Assembly: GCA_947646735.1 (NCBI GenBank) | Contig: CANTFK010000765.1 | Coordinates: 62,001-126,000, forward strand | Length of the DNA stretch: 64,000 bases | Direction of reading: 5' to 3' | Origin: Peronospora farinosa | Taxonomy: Eukaryota > Oomycota > Peronosporomycetes > Peronosporales > Peronosporaceae | Shown: one piece after another, positions 11,822 through 23,476 of the stretch | How positions within the stretch are numbered: the stretch's first letter is position 1 | How the letters are laid out: the number at the start of each line of letters is the position of its first letter | The notes under the pieces: model-generated | Database searches by the model: none | What the model was told of the DNA's origin: nothing | What the model saw: the letters and a program-made list of their open reading frames with translations, nothing else | Position numbers and translations under genes: made by a program

Positions 11822-13056
11822 CTACTTACACCGCTCTGCAGCACGACGTCGGATCTCTTCCCAAGTAGTAGGTTTGACTGAAGGTTCTGCATCACCAACA
11901 TCATCAAAGAAATAGTCGTCTTCGTCATGGCGCAGTGATGTAGAATCCTCATCAGGTTTTGATTGGTGAGACTCCTGTCTAGACTGCGGAAATGGGGCAC
12001 GGGAGAGTGGAGTGTTGCTGTCTTTAGTGTCCGAAGTATCATCCGTCAAAGGCTTTGCACCAAAGACAAACGGCGAGCGACTTCCGTTGTTATTTGGCTT
12101 TCCAAAAGCTTCATCCCTAGCCTCTTTCTCGTGCCGTGGCGTATCCAAACCAATGATTGGTGGGGTTCTGCTTGATATTCCGTTGTCAAAACGGCGTGGC
12201 ACCGAGGGGAGACTCATTGACGGCTGCTTCGAACCAAAATTTCCCAATGCCTCAGTGTCTTCATTCCACGAGTCACTACGATATCAAAAACACATAAATG
12301 AATTACAAAATAAACTAGCAACAACTTGTAACAACTACATTAGAACGTATTAATCGAAATCAACGTACGTAGCAGCCATCGAGCTATTGAATTTCTCATT
12401 CAACTCCTGCACAAATGAATTCTCTGGAATCTTGGTCATCAAACTACAACAGACAAAATGATAAAATCATAAACAGGTTAGACAACTCCATGTGCTTTAG
12501 CAACAACACCAATCCAGATAAACGCCATCAAAAAAAAAAGAATCGCACATGGTCCTGGCACGAGCGGCAAAAGGTGACTTTTCGGATGGCAACATCAAGA
12601 GATCGGAAAATAAATTTCGACGAATACTAATAATGCCATATGAAGCTCCAAAGAGACCTCCAGCTACACAACCACCGTCATATAATGAAGTAGTTGTGGT
12701 TAGTTTTAGACCACCTCGTAAACTTGATAATAGTACATTTCCACGTACACAGTATTGCAAATGCTCCCGCCAGTTTTTTCTGATTTTTAGAAATTTTCCA
12801 TAATCCGCCCATTATTGAAGACCCCACAATTGCCCCCATAGCGGCACGACGGCGCCCTTTTTCAGCATAATGCGCTAAAACTTCCATCTCTGCTTCGGTT
12901 CTGTGATAATTGATACTACAAATTAGCAATAAATTCACAAATATTGGCAAAAAGACATTAAGCCACATACTTTCCAATGAAAGAATGGCCTTTTTCCTTT
13001 GACATTTCCACGCTCACCGTGCGTATGGCGTCGTCTACGGGCACCGTCGATAGCAT
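11822..13056 (-). CDS. Four-exon predicted membrane protein, function not recognised
   Basis: The ATG is at 13056. Exons fit as 13056-12971, 12900-12549, 12443-12369 and 12275-11822, with GT-AG introns of 70, 105 and 93 nt. About 321 codons result if one base is skipped in exon 2 near 12770-12800, where the open frame shifts. Exon 2 holds two hydrophobic, Gly-rich stretches ('[15 protein letters not shown]' and '[18 protein letters not shown]'), suggesting membrane segments. The C-terminal half is hydrophilic, rich in Ser/Pro and acidic residues, ending in a '[12 protein letters not shown]' motif. The Gly-rich spans recall Tim17/OCIA-type inner-membrane proteins, but the match is too weak to name. 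It lies 158 bp downstream of SMC1 on the same strand. The frame break may be a sequencing error or real damage. Confidence 0.6.
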
Positions 13057-13214
13057 CTTAACTTTGAAATTTACTTAATAAATATGGGGATAATTAGTTA
13101 AAAAGAACTAATTAGGTGAAATTTGAGCTGGAATAAACCAATCAGAGTTGAGTAATACTCACTTCAGTTTGCAAAAACTCGTATTTTAAAATGCAAAGAT
13201 AATATTGCGACCAC

Positions 13215-16200
13215 TTAATCAAATTTGGTCAAATCGAGTGTCATGGACCTCGATTGCTGCGACGAAATGTCCTTGCAGATTCCAATCAGTGCGTCAGCCT
13301 TTTCGTAGAATGAGTCTTTTAACGAAATGACAACACACTGGAAGTCGCAGTTTGCAATGTACGTGGATACTTTGTTCACGTTCACATTGTCCAGAGCAGC
13401 ATCCACTTCGTCGAGCACGAAAAACGGCGTCGGACGATAATTGTGGATTGCAAACAGCAGCGCAAGTGTTGCCACCGTCTTCTCACCTCCAGACAATTGC
13501 TCCATCTCACGAAAGCGCTTCATTGGTGGCATCGCGTTGTACTTCATCCCGTTCAAATACGGCTCTTCCGTGTTCTCCAAGTTCAAATATGCTGTGCCTC
13601 CTAGCGGGTGCTTTGAGCTTTTCGTAAGCTGCTTGTACGTTGAATCGATCACGCTTGAAATGTGGTTGAATGCTTCCATGAAGCGCTCATACCGAGTAAG
13701 CTTGATCTTTTCAAACTGCGATGCAGTCTGTAAGGACTGCTGCTTCACACGGTCCAGTTCCTCTTCTTCCTTGCCAATTCGATTTTGAATCACGTCAAAC
13801 TTGTCGAGCGCGCGCATGTTTGGTTGCATCCGCTCCAGCTCAGTGAGTAGCACACCAATCCGCTTTTCATAATCTGAATTGATCTCGTCAAATTCCTTAT
13901 CGTCTACCACGACGTGAGCGTCCGGAAGAGCTGAAAAGTCCACTTCCTGGCTTGCAGCATTACCACCCAATAGGAGCTCGGAGTTGTCAAGACTGCTTGA
14001 TCCTTCTGCATCTTCCATTTCAACATCCTCGGAGCTGTGGTTAGCTTTGCGCGTAACAGTAGGCAATTTAATCTGGTCCAACGACGCGCGCTTGAATATT
14101 TCGGTCTTGTGATCTTTCAAACGCTCAAGCACCGTTTCCTCTGACGCAATTCTTCTTTGAATTTTGATCCTCCGCTCCTCGTATTTTGCCTTCTGGTTGC
14201 CAATCTCGCGTAGTTCCTTTTCAAGTTCGTCCACCTTCGCAGATAAGTTCTTGCGCTTTCCCTCTAGCTCTTTCTTTTCTTTGCGTAGTACTGCCTCTCT
14301 TTTTAAGAGACCACCTTCCTGTTTTGCTAACTGCTTCAAGCGCTGAGATTCTTGAGCTGCTCTTTCTTTTGCTTCAAGCATGGGCTGACTAAAGTCTTGT
14401 GACTGTAGATACTCGATCTGCAGCACACGACAAACTCAGGCAGCATAAGCGACATATATCACACATTGCTTGAATACCCCACAAACTTACCTGTGCGCGG
14501 AGCTTGGCTTCGTGTTCTGTAATTTTGCGGCGCATTTCCAGCGCCTTGTGGTGTCGGTTAAGTACCTTCTCTTCATAGACACGAATACTTTCGACGCCGA
14601 CTGCTTCGCTAAACTCTGCAAACAATTCGTCCTCTACACTATTAATTTGCTCTTGTAAGGCAGTAACCTTGCTCTTGCGAGATTTCACAGCCGAGTCATA
14701 TTTGTGTAGCTCCGGATCAATCACTTCAGCAACTCGCTTCTTGGCATCATCAATTCGGGCTTGAGTCTTTGGTCTTTTCGTTTCTGTAATTCCCAGGTCA
14801 GCTTTTGCACGGCTAAGCCGGCTTTGCAACCCTTCCAGGTGGGTACGCAGCGTTTGTAGCTTCGCATACGATGCACCGTGCCTCTCCAATGAGCGCAACT
14901 CGTTCATTAAACCATCTTTCTGTTGTTGCAAAGCCTCAACCTCTTTTTCATCCCATCGATCTGCTCGACGCGAGTCACTGTGCGTTTTGCCTCCTGTCAT
15001 ACTTCCGTTCTTGCTAACAACCTTCCCGTCCAGTGTCACTGCCTTCACTTTCTCATTTTGCCGGAAGCACAGATCGCGAGCGATGTCGATGGAGTCACAA
15101 ACGACGGTATCGCCAACGGCATAGTGTAGCGCAGGCTCAATCTCAGCGTCGCATTCAATCACGTCGACCACCATTTTGATATTGTTCCCGAGGCCACGGA
15201 ATCGCTCATTGATTGGTTTCACTCTGATCCTGTCGAGAGGAATAAACGGAGCACTACCTGCACGTGAATCACGCAGGTACTGAATACAATTTTGCCCTGT
15301 TCTGTAGTCTGCCACCACAATTGCGTCCATGTGCTTTCCTGTCGCTACAGTCACAGCCATGTTGTATTTGCGCTGGATCGGTTTACAAAGGTCGACTAGA
15401 CGACCGCGAACACCAGGATACAATCGCTTTAGGGTTTCCAGTGTTTCTGCTCTGCGTGCCTCTGCTTGTGACTGCCGCTTATCATCCTTCAAATCGCGCA
15501 ACTTGCTGCTAACGCGATTCAGTTGTTCCGAAAGTTTGTCCTTCTTGTGCGCCTGACCTCGATTCTCTTCATCGGCAGTCTGTAGGCTCGTTTTGACTTC
15601 GGCAATCTCGTGCTCCGTATCGGAAATTACTCGTTGCATCGTCACAATTCGTTCGTCAGCTTGCTTCAGGTCATCCGTAAGCATTTCTACCATCTTGATA
15701 TTTTCCTGGCGTTCTTGAGTCAATGTCTCCACCTTGTTTTGATCGGCGGTCTGCTGCCGTAAGATGGACTCCAGCTTGTTCCGTAGTAAATTCGTTTTGA
15801 CCTGAACATCTTCCTTGATTCGATGGTACTCCTCCAAGCGTGAGCCTTCTAGGACCAGCACTCCATTCTCACTTTTTTCGCTTGCACGTCTCTGGTTTTC
15901 ATCGAGTTCAGTCTTTGCTCTGTCCAGTTCTTGCAAATCTTTCTTCAAGTCTTGTACTTCCGTCGACTTTCCTTCTTGCCGTCTTTTCATAGTCGTTTCG
16001 ACTGCCTCTGCTTCCACAAACTTTTTCTGGGAATACGTGGTCTGCTCGCGCAGTTTGAATAATTGCGGCTGAATGTCCGCCATCTCGTTTTGGAAAGCCT
16101 GAATCTGCCCACGGTTTGCTTTTACTTCCCGAAAAGTTGCACCTAGTTCTTTCTTTTTCTCATGATAGACTTGGGCAACGGCATCTTCCTTTTTCGAGCA

Positions 16201-17159
16201 AATAAGGCCCGCTTCCTGGTAATGCTTCACGGTCTCTTCACGTTGTTTCATATCATCTTCAACTTGAAAAAGCTGCCACAAATAATGCTCCACCCGGAGA
16301 TTATTCTACACACACACACAACAGCACCATTGTCAGACATATCATCCTTAGATGATTAATATCAGTACAACTACACAACGTACCACAGCCTCTAGCTTCT
16401 GTCTGAATTGTTCTGCCTCTTCTTTTTGTTCTTTAACCTATAAAGAATCCACCACGAAGTAACAAAACCCTTAGCAAATAATCCTTCTCTCGTTCCTATA
16501 CTAAATAAGGCGCCCACCAGCCTTTTCTCTGCCACCAATCCCTTCTTCCTCTTATAAGCAAAGATTGTATTCTCCTCGGCGACATTTTTCTCTTCCAATA
16601 ATCGCTCGTATTCATTCTTGAGTTCGTCAGACATTGAAATCTGTTCAAATAATTTTGTCAACTCAGTTGGACTTTTACTTGCAATTGACTCGACGTCTCC
16701 TTGAAAGACTAAAAAGTTGCGTGCTTTTACTAAAATACCAATCTCTTTCAACTGATTCTGATACTTCTCAGCACTCACATCGTGACCGTTAATACGGTAC
16801 GAGCCAATGCCTTTTTCCGACAAAAGACGAGAAAAGTGAATCTCTTGCTGAGTCTGAGTCTGAGTCGACAAATCTGGTCGTGTCTCGTCTGGCGCGAGTT
16901 CGTACACAAGTGTTACGAATGCAGAACGTTCTGTGGCTGTAGCATCGTCAGTAGGAGATCGATGAATCAAATCACGCAACTGATTGGATCGTAATTGACG
17001 GGACTGAACGCCCAAGACGAACGAAATGGCGTCCATGAGATTACTTTTTCCGCTTCCATTGGGTCCTACGACAGCTGTAAAGCGATGAAAAGGACCGATT
17101 ACATGATTTCCTCCATACGACTTGAAATTCTTGAGCTCAAGGCGTGCAATACGACCCAT
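13215..17159 (-). CDS. SMC1: Structural maintenance of chromosomes protein 1 (cohesin subunit)
   Basis: SMC1 pairs with SMC3 to form the cohesin ring that holds sister chromatids together in the nucleus. Four exons fit: 17159-16518, 16437-16384, 16305-14491 and 14417-13215. The three GT-AG introns are 80, 78 and 73 nt, all in phase 0, giving 1237 aa, the usual SMC1 length. The N-terminal head has Walker A GPNGSGKS at residues 32-39. Long coiled coils flank a hinge with conserved Gly residues ('[14 protein letters not shown]', '[15 protein letters not shown]'). The C-terminal head has the ABC signature LSGGEK and Walker B '[13 protein letters not shown]'. Motif [17 protein letters not shown] is SMC1-like, not SMC3. 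No frame damage is seen. The second intron has a GT-rich tract just before its acceptor. Confidence 0.96.
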
Positions 17160-17444
17160 AAATGGACACTACTTGGCGCAAAGGAAACGTTTCCTTTGCG
17201 AATGATTTTGATAAAGTGATTCAAAAGGTGGGCGTTGTATTTTGTCAAATGGGAAGTTCGATGGTATAACGTTACTTTAGATAGTTACATTAGAAAAAGT
17301 TTGCTTATAAAGTTACTTAGCATTGACATTGGCAATTAATTGCAGTACTTATATAGCGATTATGAGTCGACCCTGCTATTTTCATTATTACAATGTCAGC
17401 CTTCTATTATATTGCAGCGTACCTGGATTACTCGTCAATGGTAA

Positions 17445-17662
17445 TGTTGCTGGAAGGCAAGTTTGAAGATGGTGATGTAGTAATCTAGTACAGATTGATT
17501 GTGAATAATCATGTTTACGCCAAACGCCTGCTGAGGTTGCATTATATAATGTATTTTACTATATACTCTTCAAGCTAGCTAGTGAATAACAAAAGAAATA
17601 TCACTCTCTCTTCTGTATCAAAATTGTGTGTGCTATTGTTGCTCTTTGTTCAACTCTTAACA
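17445..17662 (+). repeat. Copia LTR with adjacent primer-site-like sequence
   Basis: It begins TGTTG and ends AACA, and is followed directly by GGTTACGACCCCA, which resembles the GGTTATGAGCCCA that follows the LTR at 60051-60438. Its first 40 bases (GGAAGGCAAGTTTGAAGATG) are shared with the sequence at 27994. 17160-17444 is the SMC1 upstream region and shows no other gene. Confidence 0.6.
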
Positions 17663-18370
17663 GGTTACGACCCCAAGGAAGGCACCACACGGAGGCACAG
17701 CACGCGACGGCGTGCATGAGCAAGCAGCTCCCACCACCGGTCACGGAGGGACCAACAGAAACGAAAATCTAGAGAAGAAGAGCAACCCCGGTAAAGTCCA
17801 TGTGGTATGCGTTATCAACACCAGGAATAATGGTGTGTCAGAGCTCCTGATTCTCATGAGAGGGATGGCTAGGCGTCTTGGACAGGCTCGGGGAGCTGGA
17901 GGTAAGCTAGTGGATGATAAGATGGGCGTGGAAGGAACATGGACTCACCCGTGACTCTATCCATCAATTTAAGTTTGTTTTCATCGGCATTTTGAAAGGG
18001 AACAAGGATGCATATGGATAGCTCGAATGGGTTCCCCATACGCCGGTTACGACTCCAAGGAGGCCGGTGGGACCGCCTAGGTATTTTTAGATATGAACAA
18101 GCTGGATATGGAGGACCACGGCAAGGAAACGATTTTCATATTGCCCATCGTCAAGGTGTTCACGGCATGAAGCCTGTAATAGGTGCGCGTTGGCATATGG
18201 AAGGACAAGGTCAGTACTTGGATGACCAAGAGCAAGGGCGACGACTTCAAGTCCGATACCATGAAACAAGGCAGAAGGAACTTGGAAATCGACCTTTTGA
18301 TGGTCGAGAATTTACGAAGGCCTCGGGTCTGGTCTTTTCAAATGGGGTCGCAGATTTAAGCTCATTGGCA
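17663..18370 (+). pseudogene. Copia gag relic
   Basis: Downstream of the LTR the sequence holds short frames, then 18008-18517 reads with 'LGNRPFDGREFTKASGL', which parallels 'LALQPFDGKELYHGLGSG' in the intact-looking gag at 60.97 kb. No zinc knuckle or pol follows: the relic is cut off by the family B repeat at about 18484. A second copy of the GGTTACGACTCCAAGG block at about 18043 suggests a small internal rearrangement. Confidence 0.5.
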
Positions 18371-18483
18371 CAATCATCTTGTATAATCCTGTGGCCGAAG
18401 GATGTGATAGCTGATTACTTGGCTTATACCTCTCTGTTACTACAAAGAGGTATTATAACAGACAAGTTGCGTTGTGATGGAGC

Positions 18484-18790
18484 CTGTAACGAGCTAATAG
18501 TTGCACGAGTTCGTTAAGTACATGATACTTAACGGGGAGATCTAAAAGGGTACGTAGTACCTTAGACTTCCCACTTGGGTGCGGCACATCAATTTGACCC
18601 ACCCTCGTAAATGTATCCATGGATGGATTCAATTTCAACGGGGAGGACGCCTTGTTGGGACTAGGCGTCATGATGACGTCACGAACGGACTTCATCAGCA
18701 AGCTTAAATATATTATAGCTCGCACGTAGGGATACACTTGTAAAGAGACACGTATCCGATCTTTACATCTAAACAATCAGTAGTTAAATT
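18484..18790 (+). repeat. LTR-like repeat, family B, copy 2
   Basis: This is the reverse complement of 1330-1636, starting TGTAACGAGC. It contains the hairpin GTTAAGTA...TACTTAAC near its start and the same direct landmarks (GGCGTCATGATGACGTC, CGTATCCGATC). Its right edge abuts a piece of the family E LTR at about 18808. Confidence 0.6.
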
Positions 18791-18807
18791 TGTAATTACT
18801 GGTGCAT

Positions 18808-19080
18808 CGCTCTCGACTCAGTCGATCGAGCCCAAGAAACCCCGGTCCTGAGTGAAGCATATCCACTCGGGCACCACCAAGTCCCTCCATACAAGGACCA
18901 AGTCTATAAGTCTTCTGCTTCAACAGAGGAGCAAGACCCGCCAAGCCGATGGATACACAAGGTGAGACTCAAGGTTAACGCGACACGGTATCGGGGTACC
19001 CCCTTTGTAAGTCGGCAGTCTGGTGCTGTGTGTGTTTGTGGTTCTCCTACGTTGTTTGAGAATCCACTACACCACACAAA
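18808..19080 (+). repeat. Family E LTR fragment
   Basis: It matches 31285-31559 closely by eye (GTGCATCGCTCTCGAC, the CAAGTCTATAAGTCTTCTGC block and the end AATCCACTACACCACACA). Only the 3' part of the repeat is present. 19090-19925 beyond it has no gene I can support; it includes AT-rich sequence and a short Asp/Glu-rich plus-strand frame near 19200-19370. Confidence 0.6.
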
Positions 19081-19929
19081 AGACAACGACGAACAAGCCT
19101 GTAAAGACTGTTAAGAGTTCATAGTCTATCGTACAAGACGACTTATACGGTGGAAGTCAAGCTGAGGAAGTGGGACAACTAATACGGCACGGAAGTAGGT
19201 CGAGTGCGACAAAAGGGTGACGCAGACGTCGAAGCAGTGGAAGAGGTGGCTGCTGAGTTTCTAGATAGTGACAATGAAGTTTCGAAAGACACAAAAAATG
19301 ACAAGATACAAACGAAAATAGTGTCTACAACCAAGCAGGTGAAGAAGAACAACTAGAAGAAAGTCAAGCGCTCGTAAGATGATGGCAACACTTAAATAAA
19401 AAAACTACTATCTTTTTCGATACGTCGTGCAATTATCTCATTACATAGGCTCGCCGTAGATCATAGAGCTGTAATTAATAGCAAATAAACTATTAAGAAA
19501 AAGATTTGAATAATAAAAAAGAATTGTAGATTAAATACGATACTAGACGTAATGTATAGGTAATCTAATGAGAAGTGGTGATCGTCGCGTGTCACAAAGA
19601 TGCAGACGAACGGAAGCGCTTCGGCGAAGTCAGGACAAAGTACATCTACAGAATCGATAAAAGAAACAAGAAACAAGCAAGTAATACTATGATGATCAGT
19701 GTCCCCGTTCCAAACAATTTCGCGCACTTACCATCAGTGTACCATGACCCTTCACCAACCACAGTTTGTATTACCTTAATCGCACTCAACCACTGTTTCC
19801 CTATAAGTCAGACTGTAAGAGACCACATAGTGAATTAGCACTTACTATCTATGTACCTGGGTCTGCATTTAAAATAAATACTTACTTGATTGAAGTATCC
19901 AAACTGTCATCTGGTCTTGATTGTTCAAG

Positions 19930-20270
19930 TTCAAGACTGATTTAAATATTACATAAAACTAGCTAAATATAATTCTAGCTACTGATTGGGTAATATGCCA
20001 TGATTGGATGCCATCTCTGGAAATGCGCATCCCTACGTGTGAGCTTAAATATATATTCAAGCTCGCTTAATGACGTAACTGACTGACGTCATTTGATGAC
20101 GCTTGTCCCAGCTGGGTGTCATCCCCATCAATGTGTATACATCAAGTGTATATCACATACGCAAGGGTGTGTAACATGGTACGTAAGTACTTAAGACCAA
20201 GCGACACTTACGTACCTTTTTAGACCTGCCCATTAAGTATCGTATACTTAACGGGTACGTGTAACGTTTA
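19930..20270 (-). repeat. LTR-like repeat, family B, copy 3
   Basis: It shares with copies 1 and 2 the order: CTACTGATTGG, GAGCTTAAATATATA, the TGACGTCA block and the end CGTATACTTAACGG. It is more diverged than they are from each other. It contains GTACGTAAGT...ACTTACGTAC and TAAGTAT..ATACTTA inverted repeats. Confidence 0.5.
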
Positions 20271-20339
20271 CAGATTTATTGATGAGGCGCTCCACCTTGT
20301 AAATTTCACCAAATGCATATATTTATAATCATATAGAAA

Positions 20340-20412
20340 GGACCGAAAACGCCATATTATGCGTATGTGCAACATTTTAGTAGATAATGATAAGGACCTA
20401 AACAACTGTGTT
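20340..20412 (+). pseudogene. CPSF3 (CPSF73) relic, 5' piece
   Basis: The 40 bases before the retrotransposon read 'DNDKDLNNC' in the frame that continues, once the insertion is removed, into 'VAKVKIIDLHHELMHNG' at 23951. Upstream, near 20360-20390, another frame reads 'YYAYVQHFS', a plausible degraded 'DYVRVS' block. Recognition rests on the downstream piece. Confidence 0.5.
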
Positions 20413-20870
20413 TGTAATGGGGCACCCTCCGACTATACTGATAACAGTATAGTCTATCTTCACTGATGACAGTGAAAGCAGGTGCCTCAATTACCTCACG
20501 TACACGTGAGCAGAGGAAGTCACACAACTAAACAAACGCTTAGTTGAGAAGGAAAAGAAAACTGTATTTAATATAGTTAGCTATCTAATAAAACTAATCT
20601 GTTAGAACCTATGTTAACTATATTAAACTACAACTATGTATGCTGACAACTTGCCCTCCACTCATTGCGCACGTCCATCGGTCATTGGTCAGCGCGTTGG
20701 TTGATATGATGGCCCATATCAACCAATGAGAGGGCATCGCCAACTTCGAGAAGATCTAGGGACAATATTATAAGAAAAGATAATATTATCAAATATTATT
20801 AGTTATAATAATATTTTTATTGACACTTCATATAAGTGTCAATATTATGTAACGAGCTCACCCCGTTACA
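20413..20870 (-). repeat. 3' LTR (family A)
   Basis: 458 bp. It carries hairpins such as ACTATACTG..CAGTATAGT and TTCACTG..CAGTGAA near 20430-20480. About ten differences separate it from the partner LTR. Confidence 0.85.
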
Positions 20871-20871
20871 T

Positions 20872-20884
20872 CACCCCCCCCTCA
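20872..20884 (-). promoter_or_regulatory. Polypurine tract next to 3' LTR
   Basis: The minus strand reads GAGGGGGGGGTGA directly before the LTR start TGTAACG. Position and composition fit the plus-strand primer of reverse transcription and fix the element's orientation as minus. Confidence 0.7.
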
Positions 20885-20969
20885 ACCAACAGTCACATTA
20901 GTGACTGTTTAGTGACTATGGGAAAGGAGCACTTGTTGAATTTTCTCTTATTCCAACAATTTTCACGCT

Positions 20970-22371
20970 ATGACTAAGTCAATGCGCGTCGCTGCTAAGG
21001 CAGCCAAGAGCTCGGATGCACGCCTAAGTGCAGCCGCTACTGAGGCTTCACAGCCTCAGCCAACAGACACTAATGTGTTTGCTGGAAGTCAACAGCAGCC
21101 TGCAACGCCTGTTGCAGGTTCACGTGGCGCTTCGCCACGTGAAGAAGTTGACCCAGAGTTATTCGTTGACTACTCTGGTGAGTCGGATGACGCATCCGGC
21201 TCAAAGCCGCCTGTGTCACTCCCGGGCTCTCCCCGGGATGATATCCTCGTCGTCGAATGTTACGAAGAGGAATCGTGGTACATTGAGTGAATCAATGTAC
21301 CGTGAAATGTTCGGGTCGTCTGATGAATCAGACGACTCGCCAAACGAGTCGAAGGATAGTGACTAGGGTGGGGACCGTAGGGGTGATGTCAGTGCTTCTA
21401 CTGACATCAATGCTCATAGTGTCGGTACTTCTGTTGACACCACGCAGGAGGCTTTAGACCGCAACGTATTGCGTCTTGCTCCTTACCGCAAGCCATGGAT
21501 GCTACCTAAGCATCTGCTTGATTGTTGGTATGCAAAGACCAACGAACGGTTCCCCATACCGTTGTTTGATGCGTCAAAGCTTCATGGCCTTGACGCCAGT
21601 GCGAAAAACTTTCGCACTAAGAGCGACTATTACATTGATGTGTTTCTTGGACATCGATGGTATGGCCCACACAAGAAGCGTGAGGTTGACGCGTTCCTTC
21701 AATCTTGGAACGTGTTTATCACCAACGTTTTGAACGTTGGGAAAGAGGCTTGGTTTCAAAGACTTTATGCTAGCCGCAATAAGTTTAAAAAACGAAGCAC
21801 GTCCGGTGCATGCCATCGTTTGCACCCGTTATCTAGAGAATCAGGCCTGTTATGCCTCTCTTGGGGCGAACCATGCCCGGGGTGCCTGAGCACCTCGTCA
21901 AAAGCGCCTAAGGAGGCGTACCTCTTTAATGAGCCCTGGTGGAGGGCTCGCATCTCTTCTGAGATGCGTGAAGGGATTGCTACTTTGCAATCCCTTTACG
22001 AGCGCGCTGAGCGCTCGTTTTCCGATGGTCCTTCACCATCGGGTGCCCCTTGTCGTACTGTTCGACAAGGCCGGGAACGTCGGCCATCAGTTGGGCCCGA
22101 GGTTCCCAGTTATCCGCCGAAGGCGGATAGCCACGCCACCGTACGAGATAACTTGTCCGACGTCCCTTCACCTCGCGGTGACTTAGCAAGCGTTCCACGA
22201 GGAAGCGCTTCCCGCAATGAGAGTCCACCAGCGGATGCGGTGGTGGAGGGAAAACCCTGTTCGATTCTTTCATCGGACTTGTCTGCTGAGTTAGACGGGT
22301 TTGACCGAGTAACTCGTGAGCTGTGGTGTAATGTTGATCAAGAACGACTGACCCCGACCGTTTTTAGATAG
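20970..22371 (+). pseudogene. Antisense open frame of the Gypsy derivative
   Basis: An ATG at 20970 opens a Ser/Pro/acidic-rich frame that shifts near 21275 into the next frame. That frame meets one TAG at 21364 and then stays open to 22371 with a well-composed basic/aromatic block ('KPWMLPKHLLDCWYAK', then 'DVFLGHRWYGPHKKREVDAF'). Together about 465 codons run opposite to gag-pol, between the chromodomain and the 3' LTR and overlapping the chromodomain. Antisense frames in this position are known in some plant Ty3/Gypsy elements (Grande-type); no homology to them is claimed. No domain is recognised. Confidence 0.45.
21980..22273 (-). CDS. Chromodomain of Ty3/Gypsy integrase C-terminus
   Basis: The minus frame reads a classic chromodomain: 'FLVERLLSHREVKG', 'YLVRWRGYPPSADNWEP', 'LVEQYDK'. 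The aromatic cage positions (Y of YLVRW, the two W residues) are kept. In chromoviruses this domain sits at the end of integrase and guides insertion to chromatin marks. Here the integrase core is missing and the domain follows gag directly. The frame is open with no stop across the domain. Confidence 0.85.
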   Translation of the reverse strand: MKESNRVFPPPPHPLVDSHCGKRFLVERLLSHREVKGRRTSYLVRWRGYPPSADNWEPRAQLMADVPGLVEQYDKGHPMVKDHRKTSAQRARKGIAK

Positions 22372-23476
22372 TCCACCACGTTGTTGTGATTTCGTAGCAG
22401 CGTGGGACCCACGTCTCTGGCCCTTCTTGGCAGGCGGACGATCGTCACTCCCAGTGTTACGAGACACTGGGCGTGGGGCACTACACTCATAAGCGTAGTG
22501 GCCCAACTTCTGACAGCGATTGCACTTTTGCAATCGCTTGTATCCTGGAGAGCGAGGTCGCTCGCTCTCTACATAGGAGAGGTCCATTGGTTCTGGACCT
22601 CCGCCCTCCTGTCGCCTCGGTACCCCGAGTGGACGTGAGCCTGTTGTAGGCTAAAGTCCTTCTGTTCCGCTGCAGAGATCGCTTGATCCAGCGATTCTAG
22701 TTCCAAGCGGAACAGGTGGGTCTTGACAGGACCATCTGTCAGACCCTTGATGAACACAGTAACCTGCGTGTGGGGTTCAGAACGATACAACTAACGAGGT
22801 ATCGTACGTGTAGGGCGTAAGCATGTATATCACGCTTACCCTGTTTCAAATACAGAAGCTCAGCCCGAGCTTTGTATTCGGAGCGAGGCGGTTCAAACGT
22901 GTGTTTGAGCCGCGCCTTGAAGACGTCATACGTTGGGAAAACGTATGGGTCGTGCAGTTTGAGCCCTACTGCCCAAGCTTTGGCACGTCCTGCCAAGTTC
23001 GACATGGCGAACTTGACCTTCATCGCATCGTCATCGATGCGACGAGCCTCAATGGCATCGTCGAGCTCGACGAACCATCTCAACAAGGAGTCGCTTTCGA
23101 CTGCCTTGTACTTGGAGACATCAATCTTCAAGGACTCGGGTCGACGTGTCTACGCCGACCCGGCAGCAACAGCACTAGCCTGCTGTTGTCTCAACAGTTC
23201 AACCTGTTGAGAACCTTGCTCCTCTAGCAAGGTGAGTTTCTTTACAACTTCGTCAAGTTCATGTTGTATGAACTTGGCGATGGTTGCATGTTGGTCGTCT
23301 CCGCTAAGAGGGAGCAACATGGCACCAACGGCAGGGTTGCCGATAGTTTCAGCTATACGCTGAACCGCATTCCATTCGAGGTCACTCAAATGGCGAAAAT
23401 CATCACGCGTTGCGTGATGACGTTCATCACCCGCTGATTCCATAGCGGATGGTGCGGTGGTCGCTGAACGGACCAC
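22291..23476 (-). pseudogene. Ty3/Gypsy gag, frame-damaged
   Basis: Probable ATG at 23443. The frame holds a Gln-rich coiled segment, then the retrotransposon gag core ('WFVELDDAIEARRIDD', 'MKVKFAMSNLAGRAKAWAV', 'FKARLKHTFEPP'), the 'EPMDLSYVE' block and one zinc knuckle CNRCQKLGHYAYEC (CX2CX4HX4C). An in-frame TAG interrupts near 23150, and frame changes occur near 22790 and 22600. Gag forms the particle that packages the RNA. Damage suggests this copy no longer makes full Gag. Confidence 0.8.
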
